From the NCBI RefSeq assembly GCF_026125785.1, contig NZ_JAHCKL010000030.1, forward strand, positions 1-40,373: a DNA stretch of 40,373 bases. Direction: 5' to 3'. The translations under genes and the position numbers were made by a program. A model generated the notes under the pieces. The model did not search any database. It saw only the letters and a list, made by a program, of their open reading frames with translations, and had not been told where the DNA came from. Position 1 is the first letter of the stretch, and every line of letters begins with the position of its first letter. This document shows, one piece after another, positions 22,719-34,036 of this stretch. This DNA is from Hydrogenophaga sp. (GTDB lineage: Bacteria; Pseudomonadota; Gammaproteobacteria; Burkholderiales; Burkholderiaceae_C).

Positions 22719-23390
22719 GACCAACTCCGGTGATCGGGCGGGATTGCCCGAGACCGGAAACGGCACGCCGCAGCGCAGCGGTCACAGGTTCGAAGACGGC
22801 CGAACGGCCGCCAGCGACCACAGGACGCGCAGACCTTGACAGCGAGAACGGTGTGCAAGGATGAAGGGATCAGCAAGCCAGCCCCACCACACAAGCAGGC
22901 ACGAAACAGGCAAGCGCAGCGCGCAGGCCGGGGGCCCACCGACGGCCGGAGTGCGTCAGAGATCGGAGCCGAATGGCTGCGACCCGCAGGGGCGCGGGGC
23001 GCAGCCCGCAGAGCCCGACGGAGGTACGCCGAGACGCGAACGCCAATCTCTCGCACCAAACAACATCAAGTTCTGCGAGAACCACCGATGTCAAAGAACA
23101 AGCTACAAACGAAAGCAATGAATACACCTCGACCCAGCGGGCCAAAGCACAGTACGTACAGGTGGCGCCAGCCATGCGCTCGACCAAGGTTTCCCTCGTA
23201 GCCGCCTGCACCAGACCCCATATTGCCGGGGACTTCTATACCGACAACCAGTTCGTCAGTCTCGTCACCGAAACCCCCGCGACTTCGGTGTATGCATGCT
23301 CGTTGTTCAGAATAACTGGCAGCTTGATTTGAACGGCAGCAATTCAACGCTCTTGGCTGAGTTCAATCAGGCGCTGACGGAACACCTGTT
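22719..23390. other. Stretch without a recognisable gene
   Basis: Several overlapping frames are open but none has a convincing composition, start signal or family match. A short terminator-like repeat, ACGGAAC and GTTCCGT, brackets the mnhG stop codon near 23377-23407. Probably decayed accessory DNA between the KfrA-like region and the antiporter operon. Confidence 0.4.
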
Positions 23391-23732
23391 TCAGTCAGGC
23401 GTTCCGTCCCAGTCCGTGTTGGAGACGAACTCCGCCGCGTCGACCGCTTGAGCCAGACCCCCTTCGCGCACTGCAGCCCGTGCCAGCAGGTGAGAAGCCA
23501 CCGGCAAGGTCGCCAGCAGAAAACCCAGGATCAGCAGCAGCCGCCAGGTCCAGGCCGTGTCCTGGGCCACGAGCAAGGCGCCCACGCACACGAGCGTCAG
23601 CGCCAACGTGCCCGCCTTCGTCGCCGCGTGCTGGCGGGCCAGTGCATCGGGCAACACGATCACGCCCCAGGCTGCGATCACCAGCAACACCGCGCCAGCA
23701 GCAAGCAGCAGCCCGCCCAGGGTCGTCATCAT
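23391..23732 (-). CDS. mnhG: Na+/H+ antiporter subunit G
   Basis: A 113-residue membrane protein with three hydrophobic segments: residues 4-28, the LALTLVCVGALLV region, and WRLLLILGFLLATLPVASHLL. The block VLPDALARQHAATKAGTLAL is a strong MnhG/MrpG signature (P-D-x-x-x-R-x-H-x-x-x-K-x-x-T). It is the last gene of the operon; its start overlaps the mnhF stop. The seven Mnh/Mrp subunits form one inner-membrane complex that expels Na+ in exchange for protons. Confidence 0.9.
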   Translation of the reverse strand: MMTTLGGLLLAAGAVLLVIAAWGVIVLPDALARQHAATKAGTLALTLVCVGALLVAQDTAWTWRLLLILGFLLATLPVASHLLARAAVREGGLAQAVDAAEFVSNTDWDGTPD

Positions 23733-24040
23733 CGCCGCTCCTCCTGCGTATCGGACGGCGCCGACCGCTCGATCAAGCGTGCCCACCCCACCGTCCCCAC
23801 GAAGCCGACCAGCGCAAGGCCGATGGCCACGTCGAGGAACACGGTGCGGCGGGTGGCCAGCGAGGCCGCAACGCACAGCGCCACGGCGGCCGCCAGGAAG
23901 ATGTCGAGGGCCACCACGCGATCCGCATGCCGAGGCCCGCGCACGATGCGCACGGTGGCGATCAGGGTCGCGCACAGCGCCAGCAAGGTGAGCACGGCTG
24001 TGGCCCAGCCCACCGAGGCCGCGTTCAGCAGCCCGTTCAT
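23729..24040 (-). CDS. mnhF: Na+/H+ antiporter subunit F
   Basis: A 103-residue protein with three membrane segments. The conserved VRGPRHADRVVALDIF corresponds to the MnhF motif R-G-P-x-x-x-D-R-V-x-A-L-D. It overlaps mnhE and mnhG by 4 bases, which fits translational coupling. Length is normal for the family. Confidence 0.92.
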   Translation of the reverse strand: MNGLLNAASVGWATAVLTLLALCATLIATVRIVRGPRHADRVVALDIFLAAAVALCVAASLATRRTVFLDVAIGLALVGFVGTVGWARLIERSAPSDTQEERR

Positions 24041-24384
24041 GCCGACTCTCCAAACCAGGCCAGCAGCGGCGGCTCGAAGTCGCGCCGGATGGCGTCGACC
24101 TCAGCCGCCGCGTTGTTCGCGTCGAGCATGTGCAGCACCATCTCCCGGCGCACCAGGTCGATGTCGATCACCGTCGTCCCCGGCGTCAGCGAGATCATGC
24201 AGACCAGCAGCGCAGCGCCCTGTGGACTCATCGGCGCGAAGCCGATGCGCACGAAGGTCGCCGCAGGCGCCGTGCCGATAGCCAGGCCGCGCCGAACGAT
24301 CGCGGCAACCGTTTGCACGCCCGAGGCGAGCATCGCCCAGCCAAAGCGCAGTGGCAAAAGGACGGCGGCGGTGAGCTTGTTCAT
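24037..24384 (-). CDS. mnhE: Na+/H+ antiporter subunit E
   Basis: A 115-residue MnhE-type protein. SLTPGTTVIDID is the family hallmark (S-x-T-P-G-T), followed by the cytoplasmic MVLHMLDA region (VHxLD-like) and a charged C-terminus. ATG 24384 is preferred to an in-frame TTG at 24396. It is somewhat shorter than the usual 150-160 residues because the N-terminal membrane part is compact; still judged functional. 34 bases separate it from mnhD. Confidence 0.87.
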   Translation of the reverse strand: MNKLTAAVLLPLRFGWAMLASGVQTVAAIVRRGLAIGTAPAATFVRIGFAPMSPQGAALLVCMISLTPGTTVIDIDLVRREMVLHMLDANNAAAEVDAIRRDFEPPLLAWFGESA

Positions 24385-24418
24385 GCGGCACGGCAATTCA
24401 TGTGGCGGCTCCTGCGGT

Positions 24419-25878
<1,460 letters not shown>

Positions 25879-25882
<4 letters not shown>

Positions 25883-26303
25883 GTGTCGGCCCTCTGCGGC
25901 CGCGCATCGTCGTCGGCATGGACGGCATCGAAGGCCAGCGGCGGCTTCACGGGGTCCGCCGGCTCGGGCTCCACCAGCCGCAGCGCCAGCGCATCGTCGG
26001 TGCCGACGCGCCGCACCAACTGCATGACCAGCACGAGCGCAAAGCACATCAGCGCGAACCCGATCACGATGGCGGTCAGCACCAGCGCCTGCGGCAGCGG
26101 GTTGGCCGCCTCCTGCAGCACCCGGCCGCCCGCCTCGATCACCGCCGGCTGCGCCGACCCCAGGCGGCCCGCGGCCAGCAGCAGCAGGTTCACCGCGCTG
26201 CCCAGCAGCGCCAGGCCCACCACGCAGCGCAGCACGTCGCGCGACAGCGCCAGGTACAGCCCTGCGGTCAACGTGATCCAGAGCGCGAAGGCGACGGCCC
26301 AGA

Positions 26304-26307
<4 letters not shown>
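25879..26307 (-). CDS. mnhC: Na+/H+ antiporter subunit C
   Basis: A 142-residue NuoK-like subunit with three membrane segments: residues 3-22, the VVGLALLGSAVNLLLLAAG segment, and ALVLTAIVIGFALMCFALVL. GSAVNLLLL and PLPQALVLTAIVI are the family's conserved blocks. An acidic cytoplasmic tail of about 30 residues follows. Both ends overlap neighbouring genes by 4 bases. Confidence 0.92.
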
Positions 26308-26743
<436 letters not shown>

Positions 26744-26747
<4 letters not shown>

Positions 26748-29035
26748 CGTCCGGCCTCCGTGTCGCGCCGGGTGCGCACAGCACGCAGCAGCGGCACCGC
26801 CGCCAGCAGCGACAGCATCACGACCGTGATCTCGCCCAGCGTGTCCAGCGCTCGGAAGTCGACCAGGATCACGTTTACCACGTTGCGGCCCTGCGCGGCC
26901 GGCACACTGTGCTCGCCGAACCAGCGCGACAGCGTGTCGTCGAAGGGCAGCGCCACGGCGGCCAGCAGCAGCGCGGTCAGCACGGTGGCGAAGGCCAGCG
27001 ACAGCACGAGCGCCATCGGGCGCCAGACCGGCTCGGGCACGCTCATGGCCTTGCCTTGGCGTTTCAACGCCAACAGCACCGCCGCAACGACGATGACGAA
27101 CACCGTCTCAACGACCACCTGTGTGAAGGCGACGTCCGGCGCCCCCGCAAAGAGAAACAGCACTGCGCTGCCGTAGCCCACGAGACCGGCACCCAGCAGC
27201 AGCACCAGGCGGTCCTTCAGCGTGGCGGCCGCCATGGCGCCGACAGCGATCAGTAGCACGGCACCGGCCACGCCCAATGGCGGCGCAGACCAGGCCGGCC
27301 AGGCCAGCGTGGGCGCGGCTGCCACCAGCGGGAGCCCGATGGCCAGCACCGCCGCGGCCGCCGCCACGGCCATGTAACCTGGCGAGCGTCCGTGCTGCAA
27401 CGCCCGCGTACTGAACGCAGCGAGACGCGGAATCCAGTCCAGGGAACGTTCGTAGAGCCTGGCAAGGCCGAAGGTGGCTAGCCGCGGGGCAACCGCATCC
27501 ACCATGCGGTGCAGCACGTCCCACAGCAGATAGACGATCGCACCCAGCGCCAGCGTGGTGGCAAAGGTCAGCGACTCTGCCAGCAGTGCCCGCGCCAGCG
27601 GCGCCAGCACAGGGTCGTCGCCGGCGGTCATGGCCACCCCCGCAGCTTCTACCATCGGCTGGGCCCAGGCCGGGAACAGCCCCAGCGCGACGCCGAAGCC
27701 GGCCAGCACCATGGGCGGCAGCACCAGCGCGGGACCGGCCTCATGCACGCCGGTGAGCGCGGGCTCGGGCGCGCGGTGCCAGAACACGCGCACGGCGGCG
27801 ACACCGGCCACGGCCACCGCGATGGCCGAGAACACCGTGTTGGCCAGCGGCGCGAAAGCCAGCACGTTGTCGGCCGCCTTGGCGTCGCCGATCAGGTCCT
27901 TCACCACGAAGCCGAACGACAAGGGGATGCCGGCCATCGACATGCCGGCCAGCGCCGCCGCCGCCGCGGTCCACGGCATGGCGTGGCGCAGGTTGCCCAG
28001 TCGGTCGATGATGCGGGTGCCGGTGCCATGATCGACATTGCCAGCGACGAAGAACAGCGGCGCCTTGTACAGCGCATGCGCCAGCAGCAGCGCGCCCACA
28101 GCCACCGCAGCACCTTCGCCTGGCATGCCCACCAGCGCCACCAAGGTGCCCAGCGTGGCCACCGTCGACCAGGCCAGGATGCGCTTGAGGTCGCGCTCGC
28201 GCAGCGCCAGCACCATGCCCCAGGCGGCGGTGATCGAACCCGCGCCCTGCAGCAGCACCTGCCACAGCAGCCAGTCGTCGAGGCCGGCGTCCAGCCGCGC
28301 CAGCAGGTACACACCCAGCTTCACCATCGTGGCCGAATGCAGGTAGGCCGACACCGGTGTTGGCGCGGCCATCGCGTTGGGAAGCCAGAAGTGGAACGGG
28401 AACTGCGCGCTCTTGGTGAAGGCGCCCACGATCACCAACAGGACACCCGCCGTCAGCAGCGGGGTGGGCGCGGTGGCCGGCAGGCGTTCGACGATCACGC
28501 TGATGGTGCTGGTGCCCATCACCTGCCCGATCAGGATCAAGCCCGCCAGCAGCGCCAGGCCGCCGGTGCCTGTCACCAGCAGCGCCTGCTGCGCCGCCTT
28601 GCGGCTGACCGCGCGTTCATGGTGGAAGCCGACGAGCAGGAAGGACAGCACGCTGGTGGCTTCCCAGAACAGGAAGAGCGTGAACAGATTGTCAGCAGTG
28701 ACGCAGCCGATCATCGCCACCATGAACAGCGTGAGCTGCACGAACAGCCGCCGTTGCCCCGGGTGGCTTGCGAAGTAGCCGCCGGCGTAGACGAATACCG
28801 CGCTGCCCACAGCCGTGATCATCAGCAGCATCAGCACCGCCAGGCCGTCGATGCGCCAGGCCAGCGAGATGCCCAGCGCCGGTATCCACTCGAGCGCACC
28901 ACCCGTCGGCAGCTGCAGCCACAACAACATGCCCACCACGACGCCCAGCGCGGCCAGAGGCAGCGCCGTGAAGGCGGCACGAGAGGCCAGCCCCATGCCG
29001 CCATCGGCCGCCGAGCTCAGAAGCGGCGTGCCCAC
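26744..29035 (-). CDS. mnhA: Na+/H+ antiporter subunit A (with MbhD/E-like C-terminus)
   Basis: A 763-residue large membrane subunit related to NuoL. The N-terminal domain holds FLFWEATSVLSFLLVGFHHE (conserved membrane Glu), TKSAQFPFHFWLPNAMAAPT (Lys) and YLHSATMVKLGVYLLAR. The C-terminal 250 residues hold the MbhD/MbhE-like segments, with GAPDVAFTQVVVE and VNVILVDFRALDTLGEITV. The start is GTG at 29035, 2 bases after the exchanger stop. It is slightly shorter than typical MrpA (about 770-800) but all blocks are there. Confidence 0.94.
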
Positions 29036-29037
29036 GC

Positions 29038-30123
29038 TCAGCGCCCCGCCCGCCGCAACATCGTCACGCCCAGCGTGACGATGGTCAGCGGCACCACGAA
29101 CCCCAGCATCGCGTCGCCGAAGGCCTGGACGCCGTCATGGCGCTGCGCCGCCAGCACCAGGTAGGCCACATACGCGACGTAGTAGCCCAGGAACAGGCCG
29201 CCCTCCCAACGGGCGATCTCGCGACCGGTCAGGAAGACCGGCAGGCAAGCCACCAGTGCGGCGAGCATGACCCACAGATCAAACCGGGCCACGTCCGGCG
29301 GCAGCGGCAGCGCGGCACCGGTGCCCACAGCCGCCACGACGGCCCCCAGGCCAACGACGCCAAAGAGGTTGAACACGCAACTGCCCACCACGTTGCCCAC
29401 GGCGATGTCGCGTTCGCCCTTGAGGCTGGCCACTACCGATGCCGCCACCTCCGGCAGCGAAGTGCCCGAGGCGACGATGGTCAGGCCGATGATCACCTCC
29501 GACAGACCGAGTGCACGCGCGAAGATGACTGCCGCCTGCACCAGCCAATCCGATCCCAGCACGAGCAGCACCAGCCCGGCGACGATCAGACCGAGCTGTG
29601 CCGGCAGCCGGGCGTCCCACCGCCCCGCCTTGGCCGGCTGCAGTGTGTCGGCGTACTCGTCGGGACCGGTCGCGGCCGGCTCCGCGCGCGACTGCCGGAC
29701 CAGGAACGCGGTGTAGGCCATCAGCAGGCCGAGCAGCAGCGATCCGTCGAACAGCCCCAACGATCCGTCCAGGCCCAGGACGATGAGCAACACGGCGCCG
29801 CCGATCATGATCGGCGCCTCCTGGCGGATGACTTGCCGGTGCACCGCCAGCGGCGTGATGAGCGCGGCCAGGCCCAGGACGAACAGCACGTTGAAGATGT
29901 TGCTGCCCACGGCGTTGCCCACCGCCAGCCCGCCCTGCCCGGCCAGCACTGCGCCGGTTGTCACGGCCATCTCCGGTGCACTGGTGCCAAAAGCCACCAC
30001 CGTGAGACCCACCACCAGCGGCGACAGACCCAGGCGCAATGCCAGGAGCGACGCACCGCGCACGAGGATGAAGGCGCCGGCAACCAAGGCCAGGAGCCCC
30101 CCCGCGAACAGAAGAAAAGTCAT
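29038..30123 (-). CDS. CaCA-family calcium/sodium:proton exchanger (YrbG-like)
   Basis: A 361-residue cation antiporter with about ten membrane segments in two homologous halves. The alpha repeats are explicit: VVAFGTSAPEM with GNAVGSNIFNVL in the first half, and IVASGTSLPEVAAS with GNVVGSCVFNLF in the second. The acidic residues in these repeats bind the cation. It is placed directly before mnhA and codirectional, so Na+/Ca2+ handling and Na+/H+ exchange are co-expressed. Substrate preference cannot be read from the sequence. Confidence 0.92.
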   Translation of the reverse strand: MTFLLFAGGLLALVAGAFILVRGASLLALRLGLSPLVVGLTVVAFGTSAPEMAVTTGAVLAGQGGLAVGNAVGSNIFNVLFVLGLAALITPLAVHRQVIRQEAPIMIGGAVLLIVLGLDGSLGLFDGSLLLGLLMAYTAFLVRQSRAEPAATGPDEYADTLQPAKAGRWDARLPAQLGLIVAGLVLLVLGSDWLVQAAVIFARALGLSEVIIGLTIVASGTSLPEVAASVVASLKGERDIAVGNVVGSCVFNLFGVVGLGAVVAAVGTGAALPLPPDVARFDLWVMLAALVACLPVFLTGREIARWEGGLFLGYYVAYVAYLVLAAQRHDGVQAFGDAMLGFVVPLTIVTLGVTMLRRAGR

Positions 30124-30143
30124 TGCCGCAAAGTCGCCATGGC

Positions 30144-30377
30144 TCAGTTGCTCAAGGGAGGTTTCGAGGTGGCGCCGCGCACCCAGCTGCGAACCATGGA
30201 CAGGAGCGTGCCTCCCGTCAGCATGCCCAGCACGTACACCGCCAGCAGCAGCAACGACAGCGGTAGCGTCAAGCTCGCAGACAGGAACTGCACGGTCACA
30301 GTGTCGAGGTTCTGGAACTTGAAGAGAAAAACGACAGCCGTCATGGCGAGCAGCAGGGCCAAGTAGACATGTTTCAT
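30144..30377 (-). CDS. LapA-like small membrane protein
   Basis: A 77-residue protein with two membrane segments (residues 4-20 and 38-60). The connecting stretch FQNLDTVTVQFLSASLTLPL is the form seen in LapA/DUF1049 proteins (N-x-x-x-V-x-V-x-F). AAGGA lies 7 bases before the ATG. It probably begins the exchanger-mnh transcription unit, as a terminator lies 70 bases upstream. In enterobacteria LapA/LapB act in envelope assembly; that role is not implied here. Confidence 0.8.
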   Translation of the reverse strand: MKHVYLALLLAMTAVVFLFKFQNLDTVTVQFLSASLTLPLSLLLLAVYVLGMLTGGTLLSMVRSWVRGATSKPPLSN

Positions 30378-30442
30378 GTTGTTCCTTCTTCGCACAGCAG
30401 ACAAGCTGTTGCGGGAATTATGCCTTTGTTGGTTAGCTCGAC

Positions 30443-30480
30443 AAACAACAAGGCCGACAGCGCTGCAGCGCGGCCGGCCT
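30443..30480 (-). terminator. Rho-independent terminator after the TerB-like gene
   Basis: On the minus strand an AGGCCG...CGGCCT stem encloses the self-complementary CGCTGCAGCG and is followed by TTGTTGTTT. It separates the TerB-like gene from the lapA-like/exchanger/mnh unit, whose promoter should lie in 30378-30442. Confidence 0.65.
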
Positions 30481-30529
30481 CGGGAATGGAGAATGGGGGA
30501 AGGGGAATCACCTGATGCTTGATCGAACG

Positions 30530-31009
30530 TTAGCCCGGCATCGAGATGCCAGGGCGCGGCACCACCTGAAAGTCGAGGCCGTAGACCAGTGGTTCGACAC
30601 ACTCCTGGTCTTCCATCGGCAGCACCCACCGCTCAAGTGCCGCGCGCAACAACATCGACTCGCCCGGGTGCACCTCGCCGTCGGCCTCGATGACTTGAGC
30701 GCAAAGCTTGATCACCAGCGCCTGCAACGCGACGTTATCGATCTCGTCCAGCCAGGCAGCGAGCGTCGGGCCGTCGATCAGGATATCCCGCCCCGGGCGA
30801 ACACCGGTCATCAGGTCCTGGCACAACTCGTCCAGAACGACATGCCATTGCAGGCCATGCAGATCGAGCCGTTCGAAGGCCTGCGTGTCGGCCAGTCGCT
30901 GCCATTCGACATCCTTGATGTCGCCGTTGGCGAGCAAGGCGGTGGCCAGGATGCGCCCGGCGGCCTGAGGGCTGTTGCGGGGGTAGTGCCGGAAAACTGG
31001 GTGGTTCAT
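30530..31009 (-). CDS. TerB-like (tellurite-resistance-fold) protein
   Basis: A 159-residue soluble helical protein. Two homologous-looking stretches carry small acidic loops: ILATALLANGDIKDVEW near the start and LCAQVIEADGEVHPGESMLL in the C-terminal half. The latter (A-D-G-E-v-h-x-x-E) is the typical TerB metal-site motif. TerB proteins of this broad family occur beside cation or stress genes; tellurite resistance itself is not implied because no terCDE is near. AAGGAGG lies about 10 bases before the ATG. Confidence 0.7.
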   Translation of the reverse strand: MNHPVFRHYPRNSPQAAGRILATALLANGDIKDVEWQRLADTQAFERLDLHGLQWHVVLDELCQDLMTGVRPGRDILIDGPTLAAWLDEIDNVALQALVIKLCAQVIEADGEVHPGESMLLRAALERWVLPMEDQECVEPLVYGLDFQVVPRPGISMPG

Positions 31010-31057
31010 TGGCTTGGTCCTCCTTAAGGGGCCATGGAGAGCGGTGGATGGCGGTGG

Positions 31058-31213
31058 TCAGCCGAGCCTGAACACCACGAAGACGGTCAGCGTCATGGCC
31101 AGCAGTGTCCAACCAGCGGCTCGCGCCGCGGGGTACCAGCGGGTGACCGATGGCGTGATGGCGATGGTGGTGGCACGTTGCTGCCGGGCGCGGTGGGAAT
31201 GAAGATGGTGCAT
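31058..31213 (-). CDS. Small single-span membrane protein
   Basis: A 51-residue protein with a basic, His-rich N-terminus (MHHLHSHRARQQRA) and one hydrophobic segment near the C-terminus (GWTLLAMTLTVFVVF). AGGAG lies 8 bases before the ATG. It starts only 19 bases from the end of the right IS copy, so its native promoter has been cut off or lies in the IS. It is likely co-transcribed with the TerB-like gene 48 bases downstream. Function unknown. Confidence 0.55.
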   Translation of the reverse strand: MHHLHSHRARQQRATTIAITPSVTRWYPAARAAGWTLLAMTLTVFVVFRLG

Positions 31214-31232
31214 CGTGAAGCTCCTGGAGTTA

Positions 31233-32056
31233 GGGCGTGTTAACACTAATGGCGATTTCTGCGACTGCGCGGGACAATCTCTGGCATGGAGATCACACCC
31301 GAGCAATTCGCCACCATCGAGCACTGTCTGCCCAAGCAGCGCGGCAATGTCAGCCTGAGCAACCTGCAGGTAGTCAACGCCATCCTCTATGTGGCCGAGC
31401 ATGGCTGCAAGTGGCGTGGACTGCCCAAACGGTTCGGCAACTGGCACACGATCTACACGCGCATGAACCGCTGGACCAAGGCCGGTGTACTCGATCGCAT
31501 GTTCGAGGAATTGCAGCGGGCCCAGGTCGTGCGCATCAAGATCGAGGCGGTCTCGCTGGACTCCACCAGCATCAAGGTCCACCCAGACGGCACCGGAGCG
31601 TTAAAAAAAACGGCCCTCAGTCCATCGGCAAGTCCCGAGGCGGATGGAACACCAAGATTCATATGGTTGCCGCGGATGCTCGAACGGCCGTGACGTTCTG
31701 CCTCTCGCCAGGACAAGCGCACGACGCACCTGAAGGCAGGCGTTTGCTCAGCAGCCTCGGGGCGACAAGCCGACCCGTTCATTTGCTCATGGACCGGGCA
31801 TACGAAGGCAATGAAACCCGCCAACTTGCTCTGGACCTGGGATTCATTCCGGTCGTGCCCCCGACCAGCAAACGCCTTGATCCTTGGGAATACGACCGGG
31901 CCATGTACAAGCGCCGCAATGAGGTCGAGCGACTGTTTCGTCGCCTCAAGGGTTACCGGCGCATCTTCTCGCGCTTCGAGAAACTCGATCTCATGTTCCT
32001 CGGCTTCATCAGCTTCGTGCTTGTCGCAGATGGACTGAGAATGTGTTAACAGGCCC
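31233..32056 (+). mobile_element. IS5-family (IS427-type) insertion sequence, right copy
   Basis: 824 bp with the same GGGCGTGTTAACAC / GTGTTAACAGGCCC ends and the same orientation as the left copy; TA flanks both ends. This copy has the undamaged frameshift window. Confidence 0.87.
31286..32049 (+). CDS. IS5-family DDE transposase (-1 frameshift product)
   Basis: The first frame starts MEITPEQFATIEHCLPKQRG and reaches the A-run (8 A at 31603-31610). The second frame, offset by -1, continues QSIGKSRGGWNTKIHMVAAD and ends at 32049. DDE residues are seen in VSLDSTS, LLMDRAYEG and RRNEVERLFRRLKG. Translation by -1 slippage at the A-run is the established mode for IS427-like IS5 elements; the product would be about 254 residues. 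It is likely active and could mobilise the whole unit. Confidence 0.85.
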
Positions 32057-32335
32057 TAGTTCAAGAAACAGTACATCGCTGATGGGACACACCAACTGCC
32101 CGTTGGAGACACCAGCTACGAGGGCATCCAAAAGATCCGCCGCTCCCGGTGGACTCGACGCGAGCGTGCGTGCGGCGCGCAGGTGAATCCAGAAGCACTT
32201 GTCGAGGTAGATGCGGCCCCGCGCAGCCACCCACTCACCGAGTTCGATCACGCGGCGTCGCTCATACTCATCGACCGTGATCTGTGGCGTAGAACGATGG
32301 AACGCAAATCGGTCGGCAATGCGGGGAGAAGTCAC
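32057..32335 (-). pseudogene. N-terminal part of the split PIN-like-domain gene
   Basis: 93 codons from a GTG at 32335 up to the IS boundary. RIYLDKCFWIHLR (Asp at about residue 45) resembles the first strand of PIN-like nucleases, and CPISDVLFLEL (Glu at about 92) the second acidic position. The frame resumes without a base lost at 12229. No strong ribosome site is seen before the GTG, and no better in-frame start exists before an upstream stop. The AbiE toxin gene ends 55 bases upstream in the same direction, so the gene may have belonged to that TA/defence block. Confidence 0.75.
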
Positions 32336-32390
32336 TGGGTTTCGTGTCCATTTTTTAGCGGGTCAGGCCGGCTTGTGTTGAGGAATCCCC

Positions 32391-33302
32391 CTACCCCAAC
32401 CTTGCGGCCAGCGCATCTGCTTGCTCGGCAAACTTCTTCGCATCGGCCTTCTGCAACTGCGCCAGGTTGTGCAGCTTCCAGCGGATGCCCGGCAGTTGTT
32501 CGAGGTGTGCGATGTCCAGCAATGACCACTCCGGCGTGCCAGCGGCCAGCGACAGCAGGAAGCGCCGCTCGTCGTCGTCCAAACCCTGCTGGATTTCGCG
32601 CACCATGCGTTCTCGCGCGTCGAGCAGCGCATCAAGCGGCACCGGCTCGGTCGTCATGCCTTGGAAGTTGTGCTCGTAGTCGTGCCGGATGTCTCGCAGC
32701 GGCGTGAACAACACTTCATGGATCGGCCGGTTGCTGCTGGCCAGATAGACCACGAAGGCGCGCCGGATGCCGGGCGTGATGCCCTCGTGCGCAAAGAGCT
32801 GCATCACGTCGAACAGATCACGCGGATGCTGCCGATCCAGCGCCGCCACCAGCTTGCCGCCGTACACTTCTTCCAGCGACACCACCGGAATCTCCAGATC
32901 GGCCATCAACACGTCACGGGCCATCGGCGTCAGCGAGGCGCGGCGCACCGGCTGCACCGTGCCGCGCATGACGAAGTTGACTTCGACCTTGACCTGAATC
33001 GAGCCGCGACGCACCAGCAACTTGGTTTCCCCTGCTGCTGCCGCTGGCGCGTGTGTGTGGAATCCTCGCTTCTTCAACCGCTCCGCAGCTTGCCGGATGG
33101 CCTCGTTGATGCGCGCCAGTGCCTCGTCGCGCGGCAAGGTGTGATCGGGAAAAACCAGATCGAGATCGACCGACAAGCGCGGCATGTCGCGCACGAACAG
33201 GTTGATCGCCGTACCGCCCTTCAGGGCAAAGGTATCGTCAACAAACACCAGCGGCGCGACCTGCGTCAGCAGGCGCGCGGTATCGAGATAGGTCTGGTTC
33301 AT
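32391..33302 (-). CDS. abiEii: AbiEii-family nucleotidyltransferase toxin
   Basis: A 303-residue toxin of a type IV toxin-antitoxin pair. The nucleotidyltransferase core shows FALKGGTAINLFV, then the acidic pair in RLSVDLDLVF; YGGKLVAALDRQHPRDLFDV is the next conserved block. AbiEii-type toxins transfer nucleotides to RNA targets (shown for related MenT/AbiEii proteins), slowing growth or blocking phage. Its start overlaps the antitoxin gene stop (ATGA), so antitoxin is made first. It sits next to the trb genes, where TA pairs often stabilise ICEs. Confidence 0.88.
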   Translation of the reverse strand: MNQTYLDTARLLTQVAPLVFVDDTFALKGGTAINLFVRDMPRLSVDLDLVFPDHTLPRDEALARINEAIRQAAERLKKRGFHTHAPAAAAGETKLLVRRGSIQVKVEVNFVMRGTVQPVRRASLTPMARDVLMADLEIPVVSLEEVYGGKLVAALDRQHPRDLFDVMQLFAHEGITPGIRRAFVVYLASSNRPIHEVLFTPLRDIRHDYEHNFQGMTTEPVPLDALLDARERMVREIQQGLDDDERRFLLSLAAGTPEWSLLDIAHLEQLPGIRWKLHNLAQLQKADAKKFAEQADALAARLG

Positions 33303-34036
33303 GGCTTGAGTACCAGCAGGCCATCGGCCGATCGAGACACCCAGGGACGGTCGCTACCCGTCGGCAGCGCGGCCGGATCGAGCTTGGCCGCCCAGGGCAA
33401 TGACGCCTCGCGGCCGAGTTGCAGGCACAGCCGCACGGTCTTGACGTTTGTGCAGTGTTGCAACAGCTCGCGTAACACGTCGGGGCGCAGGCTATAGGCG
33501 CTCTCCACCAGTTCGCGGGCTTCCTGTAAGGGCTGGCGCACGCCAACCTCACTCAACAGTTCCAGCAAGGCGCGCTCCGGCGCGGACACCTGCGGCGCCC
33601 CGCTGCGCTTCTCGAACGCGCCAACGTGCAACAAGGCGGCCGGCTGCTCGTCGAACAGCCGTTTGCGGTGGTATTCAGCTGGGAATCGTTCCGTGAACCA
33701 TTCCGGCAAGCGTGCGGCCTTCCAGCCATACAGATGCAGCACCGGCTGCTGCGCTACGTACTGCCGCACACCGTACCAGTCCAGCGCCGACTTGCCGCCG
33801 ACGTGCAGCCCCTCGAACTGGCGCTGCAACAGCAGCAGGCTGGGATGAAGCGCCGGGGGATCGTTGGGGCGGCAGAACACCCCCCGCGCCAGGCGCTTGA
33901 GCCACCCTGCCCGGACGTAGTGAACAGCCAGGTCAGCAGAGATGCCCAACGCCGCCAAGTCCAGCGAGGTCAGCGGCGTTCCCGGTGCCAACCGGGTGTA
34001 GAGCACATTTAGTCTGCTTGAATTAGTCGTAGCCAT
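33299..34036 (-). CDS. abiEi: AbiEi-family antitoxin/transcriptional repressor
   Basis: A 245-residue antitoxin. An N-terminal winged-helix-like region (TPLTSLDLAALGISADLAVH, then YVRAGWLKRLARGVF) is the AbiEi DNA-binding part. The C-terminal domain with VSAPERALLELLSEVG follows and is typical. ATG 34036 is chosen although the frame is open further upstream, since the AT-rich, frameless-looking DNA before it is the promoter. It overlaps the toxin gene by 4 bases. In known AbiE systems this protein represses its own operon by binding inverted repeats. Confidence 0.85.
   Translation of the reverse strand: MATTNSSRLNVLYTRLAPGTPLTSLDLAALGISADLAVHYVRAGWLKRLARGVFCRPNDPPALHPSLLLLQRQFEGLHVGGKSALDWYGVRQYVAQQPVLHLYGWKAARLPEWFTERFPAEYHRKRLFDEQPAALLHVGAFEKRSGAPQVSAPERALLELLSEVGVRQPLQEARELVESAYSLRPDVLRELLQHCTNVKTVRLCLQLGREASLPWAAKLDPAALPTGSDRPWVSRSADGLLVLKP

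Noticed and set aside
22719-23390. Small plus-strand genes such as the frame at 22973-23332
   Set aside because: No ribosome site, no recognisable family and poor codon character; left as non-coding.
27509-30366. Long plus-strand open frames opposite mnhA and the exchanger
   Set aside because: Same reason: His/Gln/Arg-rich antisense readings with no family motif, opposite genes with clear membrane-protein signatures.
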